Assembly: GCF_005517195.1 (NCBI RefSeq)
Contig: NZ_CP040244.1
Location: 6,590,001-6,654,000, forward strand
From: Streptomyces vilmorinianum
GTDB taxonomy: Bacteria; Actinomycetota; Actinomycetes; Streptomycetales; Streptomycetaceae
DNA length: 64,000 nt
Reading direction: 5' to 3'
How positions within the stretch are numbered: position 1 is the stretch's first letter; each line of letters begins with the position of its first letter. A program made the position numbers and the translations under genes. The notes below the pieces were generated by a model, which was given only the letters and a program-made list of their open reading frames with translations, did no database searches and was not told the origin of the DNA. Positions 8,366-16,960 of this stretch are shown here, one piece after another.

Positions 8366-9436
8366 TCAGATCGTCGACGTGTCGATCACGAAGCGGTAGC
8401 GCACATCGCTCGTGAGCACCCGCTCGTACGCCTCGTTGATCTGGTCGGCGCGGATCACCTCGATCTCCGCGCCAAGACCGTGCTCCGCGCAGAAGTCGAG
8501 CATCTCCTGGGTCTCGGCGATGCCGCCGATCATCGAGCCGGCGAGGGTCTTGCGGCCGCCGATCAGCGAGAACAGGTTGAGCGCGATCGGCTCCTCGGGG
8601 GCGCCGACGTTCACCAGGGCGCCGTCCGTCCTGACCAGGCTCAGGTAGGCGCCGAAGTCCAGCGGGGCCGAGACGGTGGAGATGATCAGGTCGAAGGAGC
8701 CGGCGAGCCGGGTGAAGGTCTCCGGGTCGCTGGTGGCGTAGTAGTGGTCGGCGCCCAGCTTGAGGCCGTCCTCCTGCTTCTTCAGCGACTGGCTGAGCAC
8801 GGTCACCTCGGCGCCGAGCGCGTGGGCGATCTTGACGCCCATGTGACCGAGGCCGCCGAGGCCGACGATCGCCACCTTCTTGCCGGGGCCGGCCTTCCAG
8901 TGGGCGAGCGGCGAGTAGAGGGTGATGCCGGCGCAGAGCAGCGGGGCGGCCTCGTCGAGCGCGATGCCGTCCGGGATGCGCAGGGTGTAGTTCTCGTCGA
9001 CGACGATGTGGGTGGAGTAGCCGCCGTAGGTGGGCTCTCCGTTCTTGTCGAGGGCGTTGTACGTGCCGGTGCCGCCCTTGACGCAGTACTGCTCCAGGCC
9101 CTGCCCGCAGTAGTCGCACTCACGGCAGGAGTCGACGAAGCAGCCGACGCCGACGCGGTCGCCGACCTTGTGCCGGGTGACGCCGGAGCCGACCTCGGTG
9201 ACGATTCCGGCGATCTCGTGGCCCGGCACCATCGGGAAGATGCCCTCGCCCCAGCCGTTCCGCGCCTGGTGGATGTCGGAGTGGCAGATGCCGGAGTACT
9301 TGATCTCGATGAGGACGTCGTGCTCCCCGACCGGGCGGCGCGGCACGGTGGTGCGCTCCAGCGGGGCGTTGGCGGCGGGTGCCGCGTAAGCGGGTACGGC
9401 GGATACGGCGGATACGGCGGAAACGTTCGTGGTCAT
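8366..9436 (-). CDS. Zinc-dependent NAD(P) alcohol dehydrogenase (cinnamyl-alcohol/YahK type)
   Basis: A 356-residue medium-chain dehydrogenase that would reduce aldehydes or oxidise alcohols. The catalytic zinc ligands are Cys51 (GICHSD), His73-Glu74 (PGHE) and a later Cys; the structural zinc site uses Cys104, 107, 110 and 118 (CRECDYC...YC). The nucleotide-binding turn is GLGGLGHMG. The subgroup matches the cinnamyl alcohol dehydrogenase/YahK/mycobacterial AdhC family. The N-terminus carries a low-complexity VSAVSAVSAVPA stretch encoded by a 9-bp tandem repeat. It is divergent from an XRE regulator gene 130 bases away, which probably regulates it. Confidence 0.94.
   Translation of the reverse strand: MTTNVSAVSAVSAVPAYAAPAANAPLERTTVPRRPVGEHDVLIEIKYSGICHSDIHQARNGWGEGIFPMVPGHEIAGIVTEVGSGVTRHKVGDRVGVGCFVDSCRECDYCGQGLEQYCVKGGTGTYNALDKNGEPTYGGYSTHIVVDENYTLRIPDGIALDEAAPLLCAGITLYSPLAHWKAGPGKKVAIVGLGGLGHMGVKIAHALGAEVTVLSQSLKKQEDGLKLGADHYYATSDPETFTRLAGSFDLIISTVSAPLDFGAYLSLVRTDGALVNVGAPEEPIALNLFSLIGGRKTLAGSMIGGIAETQEMLDFCAEHGLGAEIEVIRADQINEAYERVLTSDVRYRFVIDTSTI
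9390..9425. repeat. 9-bp tandem repeat inside the dehydrogenase N-terminus
   Basis: About three and a half units of GCGGATACG lie within the first codons of the alcohol dehydrogenase gene and encode the repeated tripeptide Val-Ser-Ala on the minus strand. The unit length keeps the reading frame. Confidence 0.85.
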
Positions 9437-9565
9437 GGCGGCAAGCCTGCCTGGCCCCGCGCGGAGTACCCAGGCCTCTGCTCTGCCTACGTCCAGCGTG
9501 CCTACCACTGGCAGGGACAGGAACAGCCGTCCACCGCGTCGTACGACCGGGGATACTGGGGATCC

Positions 9566-10438
9566 ATGGACCTCAGTTCCGAACTCAGCGAATTCCTGCG
9601 CTCGCGCCGGGCCCGGCTGAAGCCCGAGGACGTGGGGCTGCCCGAGTTCGGGCGCCACCGCCGCGTCCCGGGGCTGCGCCGCGAGGAGCTCGCGCAGCTG
9701 GCCGGGGTGTCCGTGGCGTACTACACCCGGCTCGAGCAGGGCAACGGCCGCAACGTGTCCATGGAGGTCCTGGACGCGATCGCGCGGGCGCTGCGGCTGA
9801 GCGACACCGAGCGCGCGCATCTGACGCATCTGGCGAAGCCGACCGTGAAGAAGAAGCAGCGGGCGGCGATCACCCGGCCCCAGCAGCTGCGGCCCGGGGT
9901 GATGCACCTGCTGGACTCGATGGACGGTTTTCCGGCGTTCGTCGTGGGCCGCCGGCTCGACATCCTGGCGTGGAACCGGATGGCCCGGGCGCTGTTCGGC
10001 GACTTCGCGGCGATGGAGCCGGAGCAGCGGAACATGGCGAGGATGGTCTTCCTCGACCCGAACGCCCGCGATCTCTACCTCGACTGGGAGTGCAAGGCGA
10101 CCGAGGTGGTGAGCGTGCTGCGGCTGTACGCGGGCTGCTACCCGGACGATCCGGCGCTGCTCGCGCTGGTCGGCGAGCTGTCGGTGAAGAGCGAGGAGTT
10201 CCGCTCGCTGTGGGCGGCGCACACGGTCGCCGACAAGGGGCACGGGACCAAACGTCTGCGGCATCCGCTGGTGGGCGAGATGACGCTCGGCTACGAGAGC
10301 CTGAAGGTGGCGGGCGCGGACCCGGACCTGGTGCTCGTGACGTACCACGCGGAGCCGGGGACGCCCTCGGCGGACGCGCTGCGGCTCCTCGCGCAGTGGG
10401 GCGTGGACGAGGCCGTGGACGTAGACGTACGGAAGTGA
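9566..10438 (+). CDS. XRE-family regulator with MmyB-like ligand-binding domain
   Basis: A 290-residue regulator. Residues about 8-75 form a helix-turn-helix (PGLRREELAQLAGVSVAYYTR followed by LEQG), preceded by the RSRRARL.PEDVGLP segment typical of this actinobacterial family. The rest is the MmyB-like domain with FVVGRRLDILAWN and LYAGCYPDDP, a PAS-like fold that has been found to bind fatty acids in related proteins. The ATG at 9566 lies 129 bases from the divergent alcohol dehydrogenase start, and adjacent dehydrogenase genes are usual targets of this family. The ligand is unknown. Confidence 0.92.
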   Translation: MDLSSELSEFLRSRRARLKPEDVGLPEFGRHRRVPGLRREELAQLAGVSVAYYTRLEQGNGRNVSMEVLDAIARALRLSDTERAHLTHLAKPTVKKKQRAAITRPQQLRPGVMHLLDSMDGFPAFVVGRRLDILAWNRMARALFGDFAAMEPEQRNMARMVFLDPNARDLYLDWECKATEVVSVLRLYAGCYPDDPALLALVGELSVKSEEFRSLWAAHTVADKGHGTKRLRHPLVGEMTLGYESLKVAGADPDLVLVTYHAEPGTPSADALRLLAQWGVDEAVDVDVRK

Positions 10439-10440
10439 CG

Positions 10441-10475
10441 GAAGCGGCCCCCTCGTCGGACGAGGGGGCCGCTTC
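10441..10475. terminator. Bidirectional hairpin terminator
   Basis: Perfect 16-bp arms (10441-10456 and 10460-10475) with a 3-base loop, directly after the XRE gene and before the end of the convergent L,D-transpeptidase gene. Confidence 0.92.
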
Positions 10476-10500
10476 CGTCGTACGTACGTCCGGGTACGGA

Positions 10501-11754
10501 TCAGACCGCCGAGCCGGCCTTCCAGTCGGCCCAGCTCAGGTTCCAGCCGTTGAGGCCGTTGTCGGGGGCGATCGTCTTGTCCTTGGAGTTCTTGACGATC
10601 ACGACGTCGCCGACGATCGAGCGGTCGTAGAACCAGGCGGCCATCTGGTTGGGGTCGCCGGCGCCCTTGACGTCGTTGAGGCCCACGCAGCCGTGGCTGG
10701 TGTTCACGGAGCCGAAGACGGAGTCGGCGCCCCAGTAGTTGCCGTGGATGAACGTGCCCGAGGTGGAGAGCCGCATGGCGTGCGGGACGTCCTTGATGTC
10801 GTACTCGCCCTTGCCGTCGTCGTCCGTGAAGCCGACGGTGGCGCCGTTCATCCGGGTCTCCTTGAACTTCTCGGAGATCACCATCTGACCGTTGTAGGTC
10901 GGGTTCTCCGGAGAGCCGGCGGAGATCGGGATGGTCTTGATCGTCTTGCCGTCCTGCTTGACCGTCATGGTCTTGGCGGCGACGTCGACGGTGGAGACCT
11001 GGTTGCGGCCGATCTTGAAGGTGACGGTCTTCTGCTGGACGCCGTAGACACCCTTCGCGCCCTCGACGCCGTCGAGGTCCAGCTTCAGCGTGACGGTGGA
11101 GCCCTCGGCCCAGTAGTCGTCGGGGCGGAAGTCGAGGCGCTGGGAGTTGAACCAGTGCCCGACGACCTCCTGGCCGCTGCTGGAGGTCACCGTGATGCCG
11201 CCCTGGACGGCGGCCTTGTCGGTGATGGCCTTGTTGAACTTGATCGAGACCGGCATGCCGACGCCGACGGTGGAGCCGTCCTCGGGGGTGAAGTTGCCGA
11301 TGAAGCTGTTGGCCTGGGAGACGGTGGTGAAGGAGGAGTTCTCGTGCGCCTCCAGGCCCTCCGCGTCCACGGCAGTGGCGGCGATCTTGTAGACGGTCGC
11401 GCGCTTGAGCTGCTCGGTGGGCTTCCAGCTCAGCTTGTCCGCCGACATCTCACCCTTGACGCTCTCGCCGTCCTGGGTGGTCATCGTCACCTCGGTCAGC
11501 GTGCCGTCGGCGACCGTGACCTTGGCGGCGTTGTTGATCGAGGCGTTGTCGGCGCCGTTCTTCGGTTCGATGGATATCTGGGCCTTCGACGTCTTCTGCG
11601 CCGCGGCCTCGTCGACCTGAGCCTGTGACTGTGGCGACGCGGAACTGTCGGAGGCACCGCCCTTGTCCCCACCGCTGCACGCCGAGAGCACCAATACGCC
11701 ACCGAGCACCGCGGCCGCGGCCGCCAGGCTCTTGCGGCGCTTGCCGTCCGTCAT
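10501..11754 (-). CDS. Lipoprotein L,D-transpeptidase with Ig-like domains
   Basis: A 417-residue exported lipoprotein that would form 3-3 cross-links in peptidoglycan. Residues 1-26 are a lipoprotein signal with lipobox LSAC. Two bacterial Ig-like domains follow (PKNGADN... and FTPEDGSTVGVGMPV), as in LdtMt2. The C-terminal YkuD domain has HGNYWG and the catalytic S-H-G-C motif at residues 353-356. The ATG at 11754 has GGAGAAG at the right distance; that site lies just after another in-frame ATG at 11769, which has no good site. A GTG directly before 11754 could also be used. A hairpin after the gene separates it from the convergent XRE gene. Confidence 0.95.
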   Translation of the reverse strand: MTDGKRRKSLAAAAAVLGGVLVLSACSGGDKGGASDSSASPQSQAQVDEAAAQKTSKAQISIEPKNGADNASINNAAKVTVADGTLTEVTMTTQDGESVKGEMSADKLSWKPTEQLKRATVYKIAATAVDAEGLEAHENSSFTTVSQANSFIGNFTPEDGSTVGVGMPVSIKFNKAITDKAAVQGGITVTSSSGQEVVGHWFNSQRLDFRPDDYWAEGSTVTLKLDLDGVEGAKGVYGVQQKTVTFKIGRNQVSTVDVAAKTMTVKQDGKTIKTIPISAGSPENPTYNGQMVISEKFKETRMNGATVGFTDDDGKGEYDIKDVPHAMRLSTSGTFIHGNYWGADSVFGSVNTSHGCVGLNDVKGAGDPNQMAAWFYDRSIVGDVVIVKNSKDKTIAPDNGLNGWNLSWADWKAGSAV

Positions 11755-11962
11755 CACACGCTTCTCCATCGTCGCCTGATCCCTGCCAACACTTGCCTGA
11801 ACATCCATGAGACCCCGCCCGGTTCCGGAACCGGAGGGATTGTGGGGAACACCACTGGGGCACCACTGATCGACACGCCCGTGCGGTGCCTCCGGTTCCC
11901 GTACAGGGGGAAGCCCCGGCACGGGACGTCGTACCGGGGCTCCGAGCAGGGCAGATGCGCTG

Positions 11963-12334
11963 CTACACCGGTGCTCTGTCGTCTTCTTCCTCGTCGTCCG
12001 CGTCGTCCGCGTCGTCCTCGTCCCCATCTTCCTCGTCGAGGTCCCACTCCTGGGCATCGGGGTCGTACTCGACCTCCTCGCTGCTCCAGGAGGCCTGGAC
12101 GAGCTCGATCCCGGGGACCTCGCTGACGAGGTCGAACGGCTCGATGAGATAGGCCAGGGCCTCGGCGCTGTCCTCGCGTACGGCGGAGCGGGCGTGCACG
12201 CGCTCGTCCTCCGGCATGTACTCGTCGGCGTCGATCCGGCCGACGGCCGCCTCGGTCAGCTCCTCGGGGCCGTCGATCTCCAGGACGACGTCCACCCGAA
12301 GCCGTACATAACGTGATGTCTCGGAAGTGCTCAT
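11963..12334 (-). CDS. Conserved hypothetical acidic protein
   Basis: A 123-residue protein with a mixed beta/alpha N-terminal part (RYVRLRVDVVLEIDGPEEL) and a very acidic C-terminal tail of Asp and Glu between residues 98 and 120. No signal peptide or membrane segment is seen. The ATG at 12334 has no convincing ribosome binding site. The gene is monocistronic, between the L,D-transpeptidase and the small LAETG protein. I do not recognise a function; the tail suggests a soluble protein that binds a basic partner or cations. Confidence 0.75.
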   Translation of the reverse strand: MSTSETSRYVRLRVDVVLEIDGPEELTEAAVGRIDADEYMPEDERVHARSAVREDSAEALAYLIEPFDLVSEVPGIELVQASWSSEEVEYDPDAQEWDLDEEDGDEDDADDADDEEEDDRAPV

Positions 12335-12443
12335 ACGACGGAGCGTAGGCGGCCCGGGCTCTCGACTTTCCCGCGACCCGCTGTGTTCATTAGCATCGGC
12401 ACTCCTACCAATTCGCGGTTTCCGCAAGGGGGATCGAATCTCC

Positions 12444-12704
12444 GTGTCCGTCGCTCGACGCCCGCTGCTGACCGCTACGGCGGCCGGGACGCTGCTCTTC
12501 GCTCTGTGGTTCGTTCCGTCCGCGAACGCGACCGACGAGCAACGGGTCACGACGACGCAGGCGGAGCGCGAGGCCGCCGAGACGCGCCTGGCGGAGACGG
12601 GCAGCCCGGACACGACGCCGTATCTGATCGGCGGGACGGGCTTCCTGGTGGTGGGGGCGGGATTCGTGACGCTGGCGATGAGACGCGGCGGCCGGGTCCA
12701 CTGA
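12444..12704 (+). CDS. Small sortase-anchored surface protein (LAETG)
   Basis: An 86-residue exported protein. Residues 1-29 form a signal peptide (hydrophobic core LLTATAAGTLLFALWFV, cleavage near ANA). Mature residues 30-48 are charged, then LAETG at 49-53 is followed by a hydrophobic segment (60-79) and a basic tail RRGGRVH. This is the full sorting signal of class E sortases, which in Streptomyces recognise LAxTG. The GTG start at 12444 follows AAGGGGGA by 10 bases. The mature peptide would be only about 20 residues, so it may serve as a small wall-linked tag. It is convergent with hutH across a hairpin. Confidence 0.8.
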   Translation: MSVARRPLLTATAAGTLLFALWFVPSANATDEQRVTTTQAEREAAETRLAETGSPDTTPYLIGGTGFLVVGAGFVTLAMRRGGRVH

Positions 12705-12720
12705 CACCGGACGACGACGA

Positions 12721-12752
12721 AGGGCCACCGCCCCGTGTGGGGCGGCGGCCCT
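12721..12752. terminator. Bidirectional hairpin terminator
   Basis: 14-bp arms (12721-12734, 12739-12752) with one mismatch and a GTGT loop, between the small LAETG gene and the convergent hutH. Confidence 0.85.
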
Positions 12753-12767
12753 TGGTGATCTCTCCCG

Positions 12768-14315
12768 TTACGCCAGGGGTCCGGTGACCGGCTCCACGGC
12801 CGCGACGAGCTTGCCCGCGCGTACGAAGGCGTCGGCGGCCTCCAGATCGGGGGCGAGGAAGCGGTCCGGGCCCGGACCCTCGACACCGGCCGCGCGCAGG
12901 GCCTCGATGGCGGCCTGGGAGGCGGGGGCGGGGGTCAGGCCGCGGCGGAGCTCGATGCCGCGGGTGGCGGCGTAGAGCTCGACGGCGAGGATCCGGTTGA
13001 GGTTGCCGATCGCGGTGCGCAGCTTGCGGGCGGCGGACCAGCCCATGGAGACGTGGTCCTCCTGCATGGCGGAGGACGGGATGGAGTCGGCGGAGGCCGG
13101 GACGGCCAGCCGCTTCATCTCGCTGACCAGGGCGGCCTGGGTGTACTGGGCGATCATCAGGCCCGAGTCGACGCCGGCGTCGTCGGCGAGGAAGGGCGGC
13201 AGGCCGTGGGACCGGTTCTTGTCGAGGAGCCGGTCGGTGCGGCGCTCGGCGATGGAGCCGAGGTCGGCGGCGGCGATCGCGAGGAAGTCGAGGACGTACG
13301 CGACGGGGGCGCCGTGGAAGTTGCCGTTGGAGCGGACCTGGCCGTCCCTGAGGACCACGGGGTTGTCCACGGCCGAGGCGAGCTCGCGCTCGGCGACGAG
13401 GCGGGCGTGGGCCATGGTGTCGCGGCCGGCGCCGGCGACCTGCGGGGCGCAGCGCACGGAGTACGCGTCCTGGACGCGCGGGGCCTCTTCCTCCTGGAAG
13501 TGGCCGGTGAGCCCGGAGCCCTTGAGCACGGCGAGCATGTTGGCGGCGGAGGCGCCCTGGCCCGGGTGCGGGCGGATGTCGTGCAGCTCGGGCTCGAGGA
13601 CCTTCTCGGTGCCGAGGAGGGCTTCGAGGGAGAGGGCCGCGGTGATGTCGGCGGACTTGTAGAGCGTGTCGAGATCGGCGAGAGCCATGATCAGCATGCC
13701 GAGCATGCCGTCGGTGCCGTTGAGAAGGGCGAGGCCCTCCTTCTCGCGGAGCTCGACCGGCTGGATCCCCGCGGCGGCGAGCAGCTCACCGGCGGGCTTC
13801 ACGGTGCCGTCGGGCCCCTCGGCGTCCCCCTCGCCCATGAGGGCCAGGGCGCAGTGCGAGAGCGGCGCGAGGTCGCCGGAGCAGCCGAGGGAGCCGTACT
13901 CGTGCACGACCGGCGTGATGCCGGCGTTCAGGACGTCGGCCATGGTCCGCGCGACCTCGGGCCGTACGCCGGTGTGCCCGGAGGCGACGGTCTTGAGCCG
14001 CAGGAACATCAGCGCGCGCACGACCTCCCGCTCGACGCGCGGCCCCATGCCGGCGGCGTGCGAGCGGACGATGTTGCGCTGCAGCTGGGCGCGGAGCTCC
14101 GGGCTGATGTGCCGCGTGGCAAGCGCACCGAACCCGGTCGAGACGCCGTACACCGGCTCGGGCTTGGCGGCCAGCGCGTCGATGACGGCCCGCGCGTCGC
14201 CGAGCGCCTGCAGCGCTTCGCCGGACAGCTCGACGCGGGCGCCGTGACGGGCGACGTCGATGACGTCCTGGAAGGTGGTTCCGGACGTGCCAAGGACGAC
14301 TGAGTGCATATCCAT
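12768..14315 (-). CDS. hutH: Histidine ammonia-lyase
   Basis: A 515-residue lyase that converts L-histidine to urocanate and ammonia, the first step of histidine catabolism. The autocatalytic MIO cofactor forms from residues 145-147, which read Cys-Ser-Gly in GCSGDLAPLSH rather than the more usual Ala-Ser-Gly; the PROSITE signature allows Cys there. Other conserved blocks are YGVSTGFGA and QEDHVSMG. The start MDMHSVV at 14315 agrees with the S. coelicolor protein as I remember it; an ATG at 14309 is also possible. It stands alone: other hut genes are not in this window. Confidence 0.96.
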   Translation of the reverse strand: MDMHSVVLGTSGTTFQDVIDVARHGARVELSGEALQALGDARAVIDALAAKPEPVYGVSTGFGALATRHISPELRAQLQRNIVRSHAAGMGPRVEREVVRALMFLRLKTVASGHTGVRPEVARTMADVLNAGITPVVHEYGSLGCSGDLAPLSHCALALMGEGDAEGPDGTVKPAGELLAAAGIQPVELREKEGLALLNGTDGMLGMLIMALADLDTLYKSADITAALSLEALLGTEKVLEPELHDIRPHPGQGASAANMLAVLKGSGLTGHFQEEEAPRVQDAYSVRCAPQVAGAGRDTMAHARLVAERELASAVDNPVVLRDGQVRSNGNFHGAPVAYVLDFLAIAAADLGSIAERRTDRLLDKNRSHGLPPFLADDAGVDSGLMIAQYTQAALVSEMKRLAVPASADSIPSSAMQEDHVSMGWSAARKLRTAIGNLNRILAVELYAATRGIELRRGLTPAPASQAAIEALRAAGVEGPGPDRFLAPDLEAADAFVRAGKLVAAVEPVTGPLA

Positions 14316-14436
14316 ATTCAGCAGCCTACGGACTGAATCCCAACATGTCACTAGCCGACCGGCGGACGACCCCTTACGCGGCTCACCGGGCTGCCACTCG
14401 GCGCCGGCGAGGGGCCCTCGCCATCAGGGCGACGCG

Positions 14437-14473
14437 AGCGGCCCCGCACCCGTGGTGTGGGTGCGGGGCCGCT
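14437..14473 (-). terminator. Hairpin terminator after the LADTG surface protein gene
   Basis: Perfect 15-bp arms (14437-14451 and 14459-14473) with a 7-base loop, 30 bases beyond the stop of the gene at 14504-16810. Confidence 0.9.
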
Positions 14474-14503
14474 GTCGTGTGCCTGGAGGGTGGAGTCGAC
14501 CGA

Positions 14504-16810
14504 TCAGCCGGCGGTGACCTTGCGCCGGCGCTTCCACCACATCAGCGCCGCGCCTGCTGCCGCGAGGGCCGCGGCGATGCCGGCGATGAGGCCGACCGGC
14601 GTGTCGGATCCGGTGTCGGCGAGGTCGCCGTCCGGGTCCTTGGCGGGCGGGGTGGGCTTGCCGTCGTTGCCGCCCGACGGAGGGGTGGACGGCGTGGGTG
14701 TCGACGGGGAGTCGGTCGGCTTGTCCGTCGGCTCGTCCGTCGGCGTCGGGGTGGGCGTCGGCACGTCACCACCCGTGGACTTGCCGGAGGTGTTTCCGCC
14801 GAGCATCACGAAGCCGTCCTTGTCCGCGTCCTCGGTCATCTGCCCGACGGCGAACTCCGCGGTGCGCGGCTTGTAGCGGTGCTCGGTACGGAAACGCACC
14901 GGGTCCAGGTTGCGCTTCGGGGCCTTGGAGTAGTCGACCCCGCCGACCGTGTAGACGTAGGTCTGGGTTCCGTTGGACCACTCGTACGTGAACTCGCCCT
15001 CCTTGAAGATCTTCACGTACTGGTTGAAGATCCCCTCGCGGGTCCAGTCCTGGTTCGGGGCGCGCAGGGGCCACTTCGACACGTCACCACTGTTGATGAT
15101 CTCGCGGTAGTCCGTGGGCGTCTTGGCGTCCTGCTGGCGGATCCACTCGGCCGCCACCCGCGCGGTGAAGACCCGGCGAAGGTCCGCGTACTGCGGGGCG
15201 TTGTTGATCTGCTCGGTCACGTAGGGAGTGATCCACGTGTCGAGCATGCGGTCGGCGTGGTTCTTCTCCGCCTCGGTCAGATCGCAGCCCTTGCCGGGGT
15301 CGGCGTCGAAGTCCTGCGGGACGGTGTTGAGCTTCAGCGGAGTGTCGAGGATGTGGATCCCGCCGTCCTGCTCGCGCACCACGGCGGTCTCCGGCTCGAT
15401 CCAGGCCCGCAGAGCGTGCAGGCAGGGGGCACCGTTCCGTCGCGGCAGGGTGTCCCAGAACCGCTTGCCACGGTCGGTCTTGGGGTCCATGGCCCCGTAC
15501 AGGTCGTGCTTCAGCCGGAAGTCGGCTTCGAGGAGAACCCGGCCGGCGTCGGTCTTGCCGAACTTGGCGTCCATGATCCTGTTCGGCTCGTCCGGATTCA
15601 GGTTCACCCAGAACGTGGACGGGTCGAGGGCGAGCCAGGTGAAGAAGCTGTCGGAGATGAGCTGGGCCTTCTCCCGCCCTCCCCAGCCGGCCGCGTACTC
15701 GTCGTCGACATGCTTCGCGGAGAACGCGTAGTTCAGGCCCTCGCCCTTGACGGGCTTGCCGACATAGCGCAGGTCCAGGGTGGAGAAGTCGATGCCGCCG
15801 GGGCCCTTGGGCATCCTGCCCTGGGGGTCGTTCGCCTTGATCCGGTCGAGCTGTTCCTTGAGGTCCTTCGGCGTGGCCGGCGACTGCCTGATCAGGTCGT
15901 TGCCGCCGCCACGGGAGCCGGTGTTCTTCCCCGCGCCGTTGGACAGGAACGGGTCGTTGCGACGGTAGGGGCCGTTCTCCGTGCCCCTGGGAGCCTGCGG
16001 CTTGTGGTCGGAGTGGAAGTTGTACGCCCGCACCCGCTCACGGCCCAGCGCGTCCTTGCCCGCCGATTCCTTCATCTCCTTCATGAAGGTGCGGGCGTCG
16101 CTCTCCTGCTTTTCACCGAAGACGAAGGTGTACTTGTAGGAGCTCCAGCCCCTGTGCTTCGCCCACGCCTTGTCGGCAGGTTTCTGAGATCCGTCCGGCT
16201 TGCCGTTGGACTTCATCTCCACGATCTCGCGGGTCTTCTTGTTGTAGGCGTCCAGGACCCGCTTGTGACGCTCGCCGGTGTCGGGATCGGTGAAGTACAC
16301 CTCCTTCTGGCAGATCCAGTCCGGGCCGGTCAGGCCCATCTCCTTGACGACCTTCTTCTCGAACGCGTCCCCGCGCGGGTCGTTGCCCTGGTTGGGTATG
16401 TACTGCTTGATCAGGTAGGAGTCGAAGTCCTTCCACCGCTTCTGGGCGTTGAACCGGGCGTAGATACGGCGCGGGTCGTCGTGCCCGTACTTCTTGTAGT
16501 CCTTTCCGGCGGCGTCCAGCTCCGCCTGGGTGGGGTTGAGCCCGTCGAACTCCATGCCGGGGTTCACGTACTCGTACTGGTCCCACAGGTCCTTCACGCG
16601 CGAGGCATCACCCTGCGGAAGGCTCTTGGTGGGAGTGCCCTTGAGTCCGAACAGTTCGTCGCAGCGCTTGCCGGGCTTGAGCGGCGCCGGCGCGGCCTCC
16701 GCGCTGTCGAGGGACGGAAGACCGCTTAAGGCCATGACGGAGGCGCAGGCCAGGGCGAGGATGCCGTGGGCCCAGGCGCGCCGTCGAGGCAGCCGCATGG
16801 ATCGGTTCAC
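14504..16810 (-). CDS. Cell-wall-anchored protein with PD-(D/E)XK nuclease-like domain
   Basis: A 768-residue exported protein. Residues 1-40 are a signal peptide. Residues about 140-240 contain the pattern RVLDAY (Asp187), then EIVEMKSNG (Glu198-x-Lys200), preceded by FEKKVVKEMG; this resembles the D...ExK core of restriction-endonuclease-like folds. Residues about 330-590 form a second unrecognised domain with WVNLNPDEPNRIMDAKFG, LLEADFRLKHD and LRRVFTARVAAEW. After a Pro/Thr-rich linker come LADTG (730-734), a hydrophobic helix and a KRRRK tail, a class E sortase signal. The GTG at 16810 has AGGAG 8 bases upstream. Function is inferred only; it is divergent from an unrecognised gene. Confidence 0.85.
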   Translation of the reverse strand: MNRSMRLPRRRAWAHGILALACASVMALSGLPSLDSAEAAPAPLKPGKRCDELFGLKGTPTKSLPQGDASRVKDLWDQYEYVNPGMEFDGLNPTQAELDAAGKDYKKYGHDDPRRIYARFNAQKRWKDFDSYLIKQYIPNQGNDPRGDAFEKKVVKEMGLTGPDWICQKEVYFTDPDTGERHKRVLDAYNKKTREIVEMKSNGKPDGSQKPADKAWAKHRGWSSYKYTFVFGEKQESDARTFMKEMKESAGKDALGRERVRAYNFHSDHKPQAPRGTENGPYRRNDPFLSNGAGKNTGSRGGGNDLIRQSPATPKDLKEQLDRIKANDPQGRMPKGPGGIDFSTLDLRYVGKPVKGEGLNYAFSAKHVDDEYAAGWGGREKAQLISDSFFTWLALDPSTFWVNLNPDEPNRIMDAKFGKTDAGRVLLEADFRLKHDLYGAMDPKTDRGKRFWDTLPRRNGAPCLHALRAWIEPETAVVREQDGGIHILDTPLKLNTVPQDFDADPGKGCDLTEAEKNHADRMLDTWITPYVTEQINNAPQYADLRRVFTARVAAEWIRQQDAKTPTDYREIINSGDVSKWPLRAPNQDWTREGIFNQYVKIFKEGEFTYEWSNGTQTYVYTVGGVDYSKAPKRNLDPVRFRTEHRYKPRTAEFAVGQMTEDADKDGFVMLGGNTSGKSTGGDVPTPTPTPTDEPTDKPTDSPSTPTPSTPPSGGNDGKPTPPAKDPDGDLADTGSDTPVGLIAGIAAALAAAGAALMWWKRRRKVTAG

Positions 16811-16960
16811 TTCGAATTCTCCTGGGGGGCCCAGGATGTGATGGGCCGGATCGTCAGTGGCCCCCGTGGTCGTTGACGCCGGCTGTGCCAGCCTAGGCAC
16901 CAACTCGCCACGTACGCACGGGAGATCGCGTCGAGGGATTGTGCGGTTACGGTGGCGGTC

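Noticed and set aside
12768..14315. Inactive histidine ammonia-lyase because the MIO motif begins with Cys
   Set aside because: Cys is an accepted residue at this position in the family signature, and the Ser-Gly that forms the cofactor is intact.
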